A stretch of DNA of 8,068 nucleotides, taken from Bacteriovorax sp. (lineage in GTDB: Bacteria; Bdellovibrionota; Bacteriovoracia; Bacteriovoracales; Bacteriovoracaceae). Shown here in pieces: positions 1 to 5,781 of this stretch. Below the pieces are notes generated by a model, which saw only the letters and a list, made by a program, of their open reading frames with translations, did not search any database and had not been told where the DNA came from. The stretch is taken from positions 1-8,068 of the forward strand of contig JAURXW010000477.1 of NCBI GenBank assembly GCA_030654205.1, in the 5' to 3' direction. Position numbers and translations under genes: made by a program. Positions within the stretch are counted from its first letter, which is position 1. The number at the start of each line of letters is the position of its first letter.

Positions 1-1
1 C

Positions 2-139
2 GGTGATAAATTTTATGTGGCAAATGATATTGAAAATAGTTCTCGAGCAGTTTTAATAGAGCTAAAAAATGATACTAGTACTATAAATCGTTGGCAAATT
101 ACTCTTGTTAAAAAAAATGTAATGAAAATAAAAAAATAA
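2..139 (+). CDS. C-terminal end of an unidentified protein (partial, 45 codons)
   Basis: An open frame enters from the left edge in frame 2 and stops with TAA at 137-139. The visible 45 residues contain a stretch reading NRWQITLVKK and end in a lysine-rich tail (NVMKIKK). The alternating polar and hydrophobic residues suggest a beta-strand ending, but no family can be recognised from so short a piece. The stop lies directly against a strong terminator hairpin, which supports this being a real gene end. It converges on the lipoprotein gene at 197-844. The start and most of the protein lie outside the window, so no function is proposed. Confidence 0.6.
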   Translation, partial: GDKFYVANDIENSSRAVLIELKNDTSTINRWQITLVKKNVMKIKK

Positions 140-174
140 AAAACCCCAGAAGAACTCTGAGGTTTTTTATTTTT
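138..174. terminator. Bidirectional intrinsic terminator between convergent genes
   Basis: The arm at 138-145 (AAAAAACC) pairs fully with 161-168 (GGTTTTTT). After one C/A mismatch (146/160), CAGA at 147-150 pairs with TCTG at 156-159 around the loop AGAAC. On plus the hairpin is followed by a T-tract (163-174). On minus the A-tract of the left arm and the A-rich stretch at 125-143 become a U-tract. It therefore ends both the plus gene stopping at 139 and the minus lipoprotein gene stopping at 197. Confidence 0.88.
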
Positions 175-196
175 ATGAAGTGTAGACTAGTTCTGT

Positions 197-844
197 TTAA
201 ATCGCTGCTGCTTTAGCAATTGTTTTCTGAGCTGTTGAGCTGCTTAAATCTAACATTAGTAATAATCCTGAATGTTCTCCGTTAGCGTCAGCACCTACTA
301 GAGAGATGTTACCAACTCGAGTGCTACTTACGTAGTATCTAGCTGTAATGATCGAGTTACCAATTCCTAAATTGTTAAGTGGAATAAAAACTCCAAATAA
401 TTTTGGTCCAACGTAGAAGCTTACACCGTGAAATTTTTCAATTGTAAAAGCAACCGCTGGTAAACGTCCACTTGCTACACCTGGTAGAGCTCGTCCACCT
501 GGTAATGATTGTGGGTCAAGTGTTTGTAGTGAAGTATTGGCAACGTCTTTAAGTGCTATGCTTATCGACATTAAAGTTCCTGCAGATTTTAGGTCTGGAG
601 AAATTTCTAAATATGAATTTGGATATTTTGGAATATTGTATCTAAGTCCACCATCTAATTTGATGCTATCAAAAACGAAAGCAATTAGAACTGAATCATT
701 ATTAAGAGTAATTGCCGAATTCGAGACACCTGGAATTTGAATGTTCGCTGCACTTGTACCATTTCCACATGAAGTAGAAAAAAGACCAAGGGCCATTAGA
801 GATGTAAGGACAAGTAGTTTTGATTTCGTAAGTACATTCTTCAT
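197..844 (-). CDS. Putative lipoprotein of unknown function
   Basis: This 215-residue protein has a lipoprotein-type signal: a basic N-terminus (MKNVLTKSK), a hydrophobic core (about residues 10-22) and the lipobox-like STSC with Cys26, followed by GNG. Position -3 of the lipobox is Ser rather than Leu, a relaxed form, so lipidation is likely but not certain. Cys26 is the only cysteine. The mature part is rich in Ser, Gly, Leu and Ile with alternating hydrophobic pattern, suggesting a beta-rich envelope domain; no family is recognised. The start at 844 is chosen because GGAAA lies 7-8 nt upstream. An in-frame ATG at 856 would add MEKI but has no ribosome site and lies almost on the predicted transcription start. 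The gene stands alone, bounded by the terminator at 138-174 and by the porin-like gene, on the same strand, 230 bp upstream. Confidence 0.82.
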   Translation of the reverse strand: MKNVLTKSKLLVLTSLMALGLFSTSCGNGTSAANIQIPGVSNSAITLNNDSVLIAFVFDSIKLDGGLRYNIPKYPNSYLEISPDLKSAGTLMSISIALKDVANTSLQTLDPQSLPGGRALPGVASGRLPAVAFTIEKFHGVSFYVGPKLFGVFIPLNNLGIGNSIITARYYVSSTRVGNISLVGADANGEHSGLLLMLDLSSSTAQKTIAKAAAI

Positions 845-863
845 AATTTTTTCCATAGAGCTT

Positions 864-894
864 GTTATAAGTTTTTCTTAACAACTGTTTTCAA
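864..894 (-). promoter_or_regulatory. Candidate sigma-70-type promoter of the 197-844 lipoprotein gene
   Basis: Read on minus, TTGAAA (plus 889-894) and TATAAC (plus 864-869) resemble -35 and -10 boxes separated by 19 bp, slightly wide. Transcription would begin near 856-857, giving a leader of about 12 nt for the ATG at 844. This favours that start over the ATG at 856. A second AT-rich -10-like site (TATAAG, plus 919-924) lies farther upstream without a good -35. Confidence 0.35.
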
Positions 895-1008
895 CTTGAG
901 CGTACGTACCGCAGAAAACTTATAAACGTTTCAAAGTTTAGACAGATTAATTCGTAAAAGCGTTTTGATCAAGAAAAGCAAGCGTTTCTGGAATTTCAAG
1001 ACTTTAGG

Positions 1009-1039
1009 TAGTGGGCACCTAACTTGTAGGTGCCAACTA
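1009..1039. repeat. 13-bp stem-loop downstream of the porin-like gene
   Basis: Arms 1009-1021 (TAGTGGGCACCTA) and 1027-1039 (TAGGTGCCAACTA) are inverted copies with one mismatch (1013/1035) and a 5-nt loop, ACTTG. The inner 8 bp (GGCACCTA/TAGGTGCC) are perfect and GC-rich compared with the surrounding DNA. It begins 35 nt beyond the stop of the porin-like gene, so in that mRNA it would form a stable 3' hairpin. No U-tract follows on minus, so it is not a standard intrinsic terminator. It may act as an RNA 3'-end stabiliser, a processing barrier or a U-less terminator. Confidence 0.7.
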
Positions 1040-1073
1040 TTGTTGCGATTGTGTGATTTAGACTCGCGAAGTA

Positions 1074-2270
1074 CTAGAAAAGTGCATTGAGAGTTAAACT
1101 TCCAGCATGATCAGTATTGTCTCCAAAAAACTTTCCGTACGCTAGCGCCAGGTTTAAGTTTTTAGAAAATTTATACTTTGCAGTTGCATCGAGTACTTTA
1201 TTTTCTTCCAATACAAGTCCGGCCGTTGATGAAAGAAGTTTTGCATATCCACCACCAATACTAACTTCAAGATCTGCCGTTATATTTTTAGAAAACTTTA
1301 CCATATGAACAGTTTCAGATTTTTTTACAAGTCCAAGGCCGTAGCCGATTGTTCTTAGCTTAATTGAAGACTGACTATGATCAGGACTATTATTGATAAT
1401 GCTTGAAAGTGTATCAAATCCACCAGCGATTAATCCTCCGTGTTTAGTGAAGCTTGATTCATAATCAATTTTAACGATCTCAAGATCTTTAGTGATGCGT
1501 ATTGCAGCCGAATGGTGATCATCTTTGTAAACAGCTGTTCCACCCCAAAGAATAGTGTAATAAAGATTATAATCAATACCTAATAATTGTCCTGATAGTT
1601 GAGGAGTAAATTGTTTAACATTATCTAAGTTAACTGCTGAGTTTGGATAGGTTGTAGTAAAAGAATATTTTTTAGAAATCCAGTAACCAGTTTGAAGCGC
1701 ATATTTAAAAAGAGGAGTTGTTCCGTAGTAGTTTACAGAGTACATATCCAAATCGTCTTTATTATTTGAAAGAGCTCCTTCGGCCCTTTTGTCATAGACT
1801 AGAGCAAGTAGATCGAAGTTGTTCATTATTTTTAAAATTTGAACGCGGTCGCGGCGATCATCAGAAGTTAAAAAATTCCCTGGTGATGAAACCTGATGAC
1901 GACCGACAGAAGTAATCCATCCATCTTTATTATATTCGATCACTGCGTGATCGAGGTGAGTGATATTGCCATTTCCAAGACCATCTTCATGAACTCCACC
2001 AATGGCCGTTCCTGCTGCTGTAAGATTTTTATGAGTGTCTCCTTCCCAAGTCTCAGATGCTAGAATCAATCCAGTTTTAATAGTTAAATTTTCATCAGGT
2101 TTTGCGTCAACATTTAAACGAAAAAAATGATTAAAGGCCTGAGTATGATCTGGACCTGTGCCATTCAAAAAATATCCTCTAACAAACGCATCCCCTGTGA
2201 AATTTATTTTAGTTTCAGCTTGGGCCGTAAAACATAGTAGGTATAGTGCCATTAAGAGGGGCTTTGACAT
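1074..2270 (-). CDS. Outer-membrane beta-barrel porin-like protein
   Basis: This 398-residue protein is probably an outer-membrane channel. It starts with a Sec signal peptide (MSKPLLMALYLLCFTAQA, cleavage after AQA at residue 18). The mature protein alternates polar and hydrophobic residues in short strands separated by Gly/Asn/Asp-rich turns. It ends in LTLNALF, with the C-terminal Phe typical of BAM-inserted barrels. Around residues 120-145 a porin-like VGRHQ is followed by SPGNFLTSDDRRDRV, which may belong to an inward constriction loop (inference). The 380-residue mature length suits a porin. The ATG at 2270 is chosen because AAGGAG lies 7 nt upstream; the ATG at 2276 (adding MT) would leave only 1 nt between GGAG and the codon. 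A divergent lipoprotein gene lies upstream and a stem-loop downstream. Substrate unknown; an adhesin or structural barrel is the alternative. Confidence 0.85.
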   Translation of the reverse strand: MSKPLLMALYLLCFTAQAETKINFTGDAFVRGYFLNGTGPDHTQAFNHFFRLNVDAKPDENLTIKTGLILASETWEGDTHKNLTAAGTAIGGVHEDGLGNGNITHLDHAVIEYNKDGWITSVGRHQVSSPGNFLTSDDRRDRVQILKIMNNFDLLALVYDKRAEGALSNNKDDLDMYSVNYYGTTPLFKYALQTGYWISKKYSFTTTYPNSAVNLDNVKQFTPQLSGQLLGIDYNLYYTILWGGTAVYKDDHHSAAIRITKDLEIVKIDYESSFTKHGGLIAGGFDTLSSIINNSPDHSQSSIKLRTIGYGLGLVKKSETVHMVKFSKNITADLEVSIGGGYAKLLSSTAGLVLEENKVLDATAKYKFSKNLNLALAYGKFFGDNTDHAGSLTLNALF

Positions 2271-2314
2271 TGTCATTCTCCTTAAAAAAATCTGATAAAT
2301 TTAGTAGGGCAAAG

Positions 2315-2341
2315 ATTCTATTAAGTGTGATTTTTCGTCAA
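2315..2341 (-). promoter_or_regulatory. Candidate promoter of the porin-like gene
   Basis: On minus, TTGACG (plus 2336-2341) matches the -35 consensus at five of six positions. TAGAAT (plus 2315-2320) matches the -10 at five of six. The spacer is 15 bp, shorter than ideal. A start near 2308 would give a leader of about 38 nt ending in the strong AAGGAG site. Confidence 0.4.
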
Positions 2342-2412
2342 GACATGCAATGCCTTAAAAAATGGACAGTTTTTATCACTTCCCACTGCTGCTTGCTCCT
2401 TTTCTCAGCTAC

Positions 2413-2443
2413 TTGAAGTAATTTTAGGGGATGGGACTATAAT
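2413..2443 (+). promoter_or_regulatory. Candidate promoter of the 2482-3456 lipoprotein gene, with overlapping palindromes
   Basis: A perfect TATAAT lies at 2438-2443. TTGAAG at 2413-2418 is the best -35 candidate, 19 bp upstream. The -35 sits inside an 11-bp palindrome, TACTT-G-AAGTA (2410-2420). A 14-bp dyad, ATTTAA-GT-TTAAAT (2446-2459), covers the expected transcription start. Transcription from about 2450 would give a leader of about 30 nt. The palindromes could be operators, though AT-rich dyads also arise by chance. Confidence 0.45.
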
Positions 2444-2481
2444 GAATTTAAGTTTAAATAGTAAATTTCCGAGAATATTTT

Positions 2482-3456
2482 ATGAAAAATTTTTTATACA
2501 TTTTCTTATTTTCATTGCTGGCTTTCTCTTGCGGGAAAAAAGGGGAAGTATCAAGTGCTAAGTTTAAAATTTTTTCGGGGAACCTGACAGATCCAAATGT
2601 AGCCTTTCCGGGCGGTGTCTTGGTGATGGGAAGAAATATTGATGGGAGTCAGGCGTTTATTGTTCATTTCAAGCCAGGGCTTGAGATGGAATTAACAAAA
2701 GGTAGCTGGGAGTTTGCAACGATTGGTTGGCTAGGGCCAGGTCCGATTGAAGGAAATCAGCAATGCTCATTTCAATCGACCGAAATAAATTCTGATATTT
2801 TTACGGTAAATTTTAATATGAATTTTAGTAGTTGTTTAAATCGAACTGCTTTTGAAGGAAAGCATTTTACATCTCCAATCTATTACGATTACATCGGACA
2901 AACTTTTAATGGATTTAAAAAATTAGATGTTAAGACTTGCACGCCGCTTAATTCTTGCTCTCCCATTGGTCCTGTTTCTTATAAAGTAACAATTCAGACA
3001 TTATTAAAAGGTTTAACGACAAATGTTAATGTTGGAAATGGATTAGAATCATTTTGTTATTCAACTGTGAGTTCTGCGATTCGCCCTCCACATGGAGGCC
3101 CGAATGGTTTTATTGGACTAAAGATTACCTTATTTACCGGAGCTGGTTGTATCGGAACACCAACTGATTATTTTTTTAATCATGGTTTTGGAGATAAAAT
3201 TCCTAAAGGTGTATTATCCCCTAATCCGCTTTCTCCTAACCCAAGCGCAATGGGATTAGCACCACTTTTTTATTTGGGAGATTATGCAAATAACTCTAAT
3301 GCCCCAGCAGCTCCAAATGTTGGTGATTTATACCGCTATACAGGTGGGACGGCGGCGTTTAGTCCGACTCCGTCGACAACAGATTATATATATTACAACG
3401 GCACATGGACAAAATATACCGATCTTCCAAATGTTTTACTTTTCTTAGAACTCTAA
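2482..3456 (+). CDS. Putative cysteine-containing lipoprotein of unknown function
   Basis: This 324-residue protein begins with a short lipoprotein signal (MKNFLYIFLFSLLAFSC) with Cys17 as the presumed lipidated residue, followed by GKKGE. The lipobox (AFSC) has Phe at -2, a relaxed form. Six further cysteines (95, 118, 153, 159, 192, 223) could form three disulfides, consistent with export. A tandem LSPNP repeat (residues 245-254) works as a Pro-rich hinge before a C-terminal segment (274-314). In that segment NVGDLYRY, then YIYYNGTWTKY, resemble the GD-x-YY...YNGTxW pattern I associate with tail-fibre-like and surface repeat modules; this is a visual likeness only. GAGA lies 8 nt before the ATG. 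Its stop shares 4 bp with the opposing HAD gene. No family recognised; envelope or surface location inferred. Confidence 0.8.
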   Translation: MKNFLYIFLFSLLAFSCGKKGEVSSAKFKIFSGNLTDPNVAFPGGVLVMGRNIDGSQAFIVHFKPGLEMELTKGSWEFATIGWLGPGPIEGNQQCSFQSTEINSDIFTVNFNMNFSSCLNRTAFEGKHFTSPIYYDYIGQTFNGFKKLDVKTCTPLNSCSPIGPVSYKVTIQTLLKGLTTNVNVGNGLESFCYSTVSSAIRPPHGGPNGFIGLKITLFTGAGCIGTPTDYFFNHGFGDKIPKGVLSPNPLSPNPSAMGLAPLFYLGDYANNSNAPAAPNVGDLYRYTGGTAAFSPTPSTTDYIYYNGTWTKYTDLPNVLLFLEL

Positions 3457-4112
3457 AAAATAAAATTCTTCCTCTCATGCTTATGTAAAACTTTATCCGA
3501 ATGAGCAAACCCCGTAATCCGAATAACGTGAGCTCCACTGGCCACTGCAGCTTGCAGCCCCGTTGGAGAATCTTCAAAAATTAAAGTCTTTGTAGGATCA
3601 GTATTGAGTCGTTTCATTCCTTCGATATACGGTTCAGGATGGGGTTTAGTTAAAATCGTTTGGTGTCTGCCCATTAATAAATCCATATAGGAATAAATTT
3701 CAAAACATTTTAGAGTTTCAATGACAATAATATCTTCACTGGCACTAATAACTGCGAGTTGTTTATTTTCTTGCTTTAAAAATTTTAAAAATTCAAAAAG
3801 ACCTGGGGTGATAAATTGTTCTTTTTCTTCAGTTGCTAAATTATTAAAAAGTTTTATCAGGTGAACATTTTTTTCGGCAATTGCAAGTTCGATTTCTGTT
3901 TCATTCAATGAGGGCACCATCATTTGTAAAACAGAAGTATCAGTCATACCATAAAATTGATCCAAACAAGATTCAAGATCAATATCAATGCCCAAACTTT
4001 TTAACACAATGACCGCCGCTTTCGCGTGAAGTGGTTCCGTGTTGACAATAGTGCCATCCATATCAAAAATGATAGTGTCTATGTCGAGTAGCAGAGTTTT
4101 TAAGTCAGTCAT
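3453..4112 (-). CDS. HAD-superfamily hydrolase, subfamily I (beta-phosphoglucomutase/phosphatase-like)
   Basis: This cytosolic 219-residue enzyme probably removes or transfers a phosphoryl group on a small metabolite through an aspartyl-phosphate intermediate. All four HAD motifs are visible: motif I FDMDGTIVNTE (nucleophile Asp17, acid/base Asp19), motif II Ser123 in VISAS, motif III Lys156 in TKPHPEPY, and motif IV Glu180-Asp181 in IFEDSPTGLQAA. A helical cap insertion spans about residues 27-95. The NTEPLH after motif I and the KPHPEPY/EDSPTG pair are typical of the beta-phosphoglucomutase and phosphoglycolate/sugar phosphatase group. The substrate cannot be read from sequence. Start supported by AAGGAG 9 nt upstream. 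The 3' end interlocks with the convergent lipoprotein gene, and the 5' end is divergent from the gene at 4190. No signal peptide. Confidence 0.92.
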   Translation of the reverse strand: MTDLKTLLLDIDTIIFDMDGTIVNTEPLHAKAAVIVLKSLGIDIDLESCLDQFYGMTDTSVLQMMVPSLNETEIELAIAEKNVHLIKLFNNLATEEKEQFITPGLFEFLKFLKQENKQLAVISASEDIIVIETLKCFEIYSYMDLLMGRHQTILTKPHPEPYIEGMKRLNTDPTKTLIFEDSPTGLQAAVASGAHVIRITGFAHSDKVLHKHERKNFIF

Positions 4113-4156
4113 TTAAGGGGACTCCTTGCCCAGTAAAAAATTTATCTATTTTAAGT

Positions 4157-4162
4157 TATAAT
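4157..4162 (+). promoter_or_regulatory. Candidate -10 box (TATAAT) of the 4190-4651 gene
   Basis: A perfect TATAAT lies 27 bp before the start codon in the 77-bp divergent gap shared with the HAD gene. No convincing -35 is seen 16-19 bp upstream (the region reads TAAAAA). A start near 4169 would give a leader of about 20 nt carrying GAGG, 8 nt before the ATG. The opposing HAD gene must also use this gap; its promoter was not clear. Confidence 0.35.
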
Positions 4163-4189
4163 TGTAAGAGAGAAAGTGAGGACTAATCT

Positions 4190-4651
4190 ATGAAAATCTT
4201 TTCCCCTCCAAAAAGTAATGCAGCGGCTGAAACATCGGCCGGCAAAAAAAATGGCAAACTGACTAAAAAACAAGCGGCAGCAGCAGCGGCGGCTCCTGTT
4301 AAGTCAGAGGTGAGTGAAAGTGAAATTAGAGAAAAACTTGCCAGTCACGTAGAAACTTCAAATACAGCTAAATCTAGGTTGGTTACAAAAAATTCTAAAG
4401 CATTCGGTGCGAGTTTTATGAATGAAGATGCTTTACCAATACCCAAAGATATTGAAGATCTAGCTGAGAGCAAAACAGCTAAAAAAGGAAATAGCCTCAA
4501 AGATTCGCATCTACTCTTAAGCGACGTTAAACTCAACGATCCAAACGATTCTAATACTCAAGAAAAATTGAAAATGGTCTTAAAAAGCGGAGCATTCGGC
4601 TTTAATCCCCGCGAAAAAGAAACTTTAGAAAAAATTCTATCGGGTAATTAA
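4190..4651 (+). CDS. Small charged protein with a poly-alanine tract, unknown function
   Basis: This 153-residue protein has no signal peptide or membrane segment, so it is probably cytosolic. The N-terminal third is low-complexity and basic: Lys-rich, Ala-rich, with KLTKKQ running into seven consecutive alanines (about residues 29-35) and then a Pro. The middle is Ser/Lys/Asp-rich and probably disordered. The C-terminal 30 residues look folded: an amphipathic helix (EKLKMVLKSG), the motif AFGFNPREKE and a closing helix (TLEKILSGN). This end most resembles a conserved docking domain. No family is recognised and no function is offered. GAGG lies 8 nt before the ATG. It is divergent from the HAD gene and its stop interlocks with the DHH gene. 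The alternative of a spurious ORF is unlikely given the ribosome site and full gap-filling. Confidence 0.75.
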   Translation: MKIFSPPKSNAAAETSAGKKNGKLTKKQAAAAAAAPVKSEVSESEIREKLASHVETSNTAKSRLVTKNSKAFGASFMNEDALPIPKDIEDLAESKTAKKGNSLKDSHLLLSDVKLNDPNDSNTQEKLKMVLKSGAFGFNPREKETLEKILSGN

Positions 4652-5661
4652 GCTAATAAAACTTTTTCAGTATTTTTTTCTTCAACTTCGAGGAGAACTT
4701 GAAGTTTTTCAATAGTCGATTTAATGACTTCGTCTAATTTTCCTTCAATAACAGTTGCCGCTGAATGATCATGTCCACCGCCACCAAGGGCCTTGGCCAT
4801 AATACCGACGTCGATAACTCCCACTGAGCGCAATGAAACTTTAATTTGATTGCCCATTTCTTTAAACATGACGGCAACTTTAATATTGTCGAGAACTAAA
4901 AGATGATTCACGAATGCATGAGTATCTTCAGTATCAACATGGAATTTTTCTAAAAGATCTTCTGTTAATGTGAGCCAAGCGATTTTTTCGTCTTTAGTAG
5001 TATGCACGGTTGAAAGAACCTTGCCTAAGAGTTTCATGAAAGTAATTTTTTTAGTTCCATAAATCATATTATAAGCATGAGGAGGGCGCACTCCAGTGTC
5101 CATCAAACTTCCTATCAAGCGATGGGTATTTCCTGTCACTGTAGGATAACGAAAACTGCTAGTATCAATTAAAACTGCAGTATAAAGTGGAAGCGCCATT
5201 TCACGTGTTAACGTAACGCCAATTGATTTAATTAAATCGCCGGCCAATTCGCCCGTGGCCGCCTTACTAGTATCGATACAATTGTTTTGCATGACTTCTT
5301 TAGGACAAGGATGGTGATCGATAAAAAGGTGATTCTTAACACTCGTTGCCAGCATTTTTATGCCATCGCCAATGCGATCTAGCGAATTAGTATCAGTTAC
5401 AATAAAAAGATCAACTTCAGCATCAGGGTAAAATGAGTGATAATCTTCCAGCGAAATGACAACATCTTCAGGATCTAAATATTTATAGCGTTCAAGTAGA
5501 GGTTCTTCGTTTACGCAAATTGCATTTTTACCCAGTGATCTAATGGCCAGGCAAAGCGCAATCTCGCTGCCAATGCCATCAGCATCTGGAAAAATATGCG
5601 TGCTAATAACGATATTTTCGGCTTTGTCGATCATGAATTTGAAACGTTCGGTAATATTCAT
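4648..5661 (-). CDS. DHH/DHHA1 phosphoesterase, NrnA-like (nanoRNase / pAp phosphatase type)
   Basis: A cytosolic 337-residue metal-dependent phosphodiesterase/phosphatase. The DHH domain carries metal ligands in order: His22, Asp26 and Asp28 in STHIFPDADGIGS; Asp90 in VTDTNSLDRIG; the signature Asp115-His116-His117 in FIDHHP; and Asp166 in VLIDTSSFRYP. After a linker the DHHA1 substrate-binding domain ends with LRS (277-279) and GGGGHDHSAA (293-302). This architecture and length match NrnA proteins, which degrade short oligoribonucleotides from the 5' end and dephosphorylate pAp; some relatives cleave linear or cyclic dinucleotides. A role in RNA turnover or nucleotide signalling is inferred from the family. 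No strong Shine-Dalgarno precedes the ATG; the next in-frame ATG (5634) is no better and would cut close to His22. Stop interlocked with the gene at 4190. Confidence 0.93.
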   Translation of the reverse strand: MNITERFKFMIDKAENIVISTHIFPDADGIGSEIALCLAIRSLGKNAICVNEEPLLERYKYLDPEDVVISLEDYHSFYPDAEVDLFIVTDTNSLDRIGDGIKMLATSVKNHLFIDHHPCPKEVMQNNCIDTSKAATGELAGDLIKSIGVTLTREMALPLYTAVLIDTSSFRYPTVTGNTHRLIGSLMDTGVRPPHAYNMIYGTKKITFMKLLGKVLSTVHTTKDEKIAWLTLTEDLLEKFHVDTEDTHAFVNHLLVLDNIKVAVMFKEMGNQIKVSLRSVGVIDVGIMAKALGGGGHDHSAATVIEGKLDEVIKSTIEKLQVLLEVEEKNTEKVLLA

Positions 5662-5781
5662 AGTGTTCTGTCTATCGTAATTAATAAGTCTTTCTTTAAG
5701 TTATACTAAAATTTTTTCAAATGGGGGAACAAATGCTACGATTTTGAAGAGTTTTTGAATATTTTCACCAAGAGTGGTCCT

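Noticed and set aside
537..740. Plus-strand open frame of 67 codons
   Set aside because: Antisense to the lipoprotein gene 197-844, which has a signal peptide and matching terminator.
702..884. Minus-strand open frame of 60 codons overlapping the start of the lipoprotein gene
   Set aside because: Different frame of the same strand, no signal or motif. It overlaps the promoter and signal peptide of the real gene.
1117..1308. Plus-strand open frame of 63 codons
   Set aside because: Lies wholly inside the porin-like gene on the other strand, has no ribosome site and no recognisable protein character.
1718..1915. Plus-strand open frame of 65 codons
   Set aside because: Antisense shadow of the porin-like gene, whose signal peptide, loop motif and C-terminal Phe are coherent.
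2326..2341. CRP-like half site (TGTGA) in the divergent promoter region
   Set aside because: The second half does not match TCACA at the right spacing. A single half site is not evidence.
3359..3577. Minus-strand open frame of 72 codons across the 3453 junction
   Set aside because: Out of frame with the HAD gene and antisense to the lipoprotein. Both real genes are better supported.
4115..4127. Small hairpin (AAGG/CCTT) over the HAD gene's ribosome-binding site
   Set aside because: Only 4 bp with a 5-nt loop, too weak to claim translational control.
4277..4297. GCN triplet repeat as a microsatellite or phase-variation tract
   Set aside because: Codons are mixed (GCG, GCA, GCT) and any slippage would be in frame, so no on/off switching is expected.
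4345..4536. Minus-strand open frame of 63 codons
   Set aside because: Antisense inside the 4190-4651 gene, without a ribosome site.
3453..5661. Possible nucleotide-signalling or defence cassette made of HAD, small protein and DHH genes
   Set aside because: The three genes alternate strand and cannot be one operon. Both enzymes look like ordinary housekeeping families, and no effector or sensor is present.
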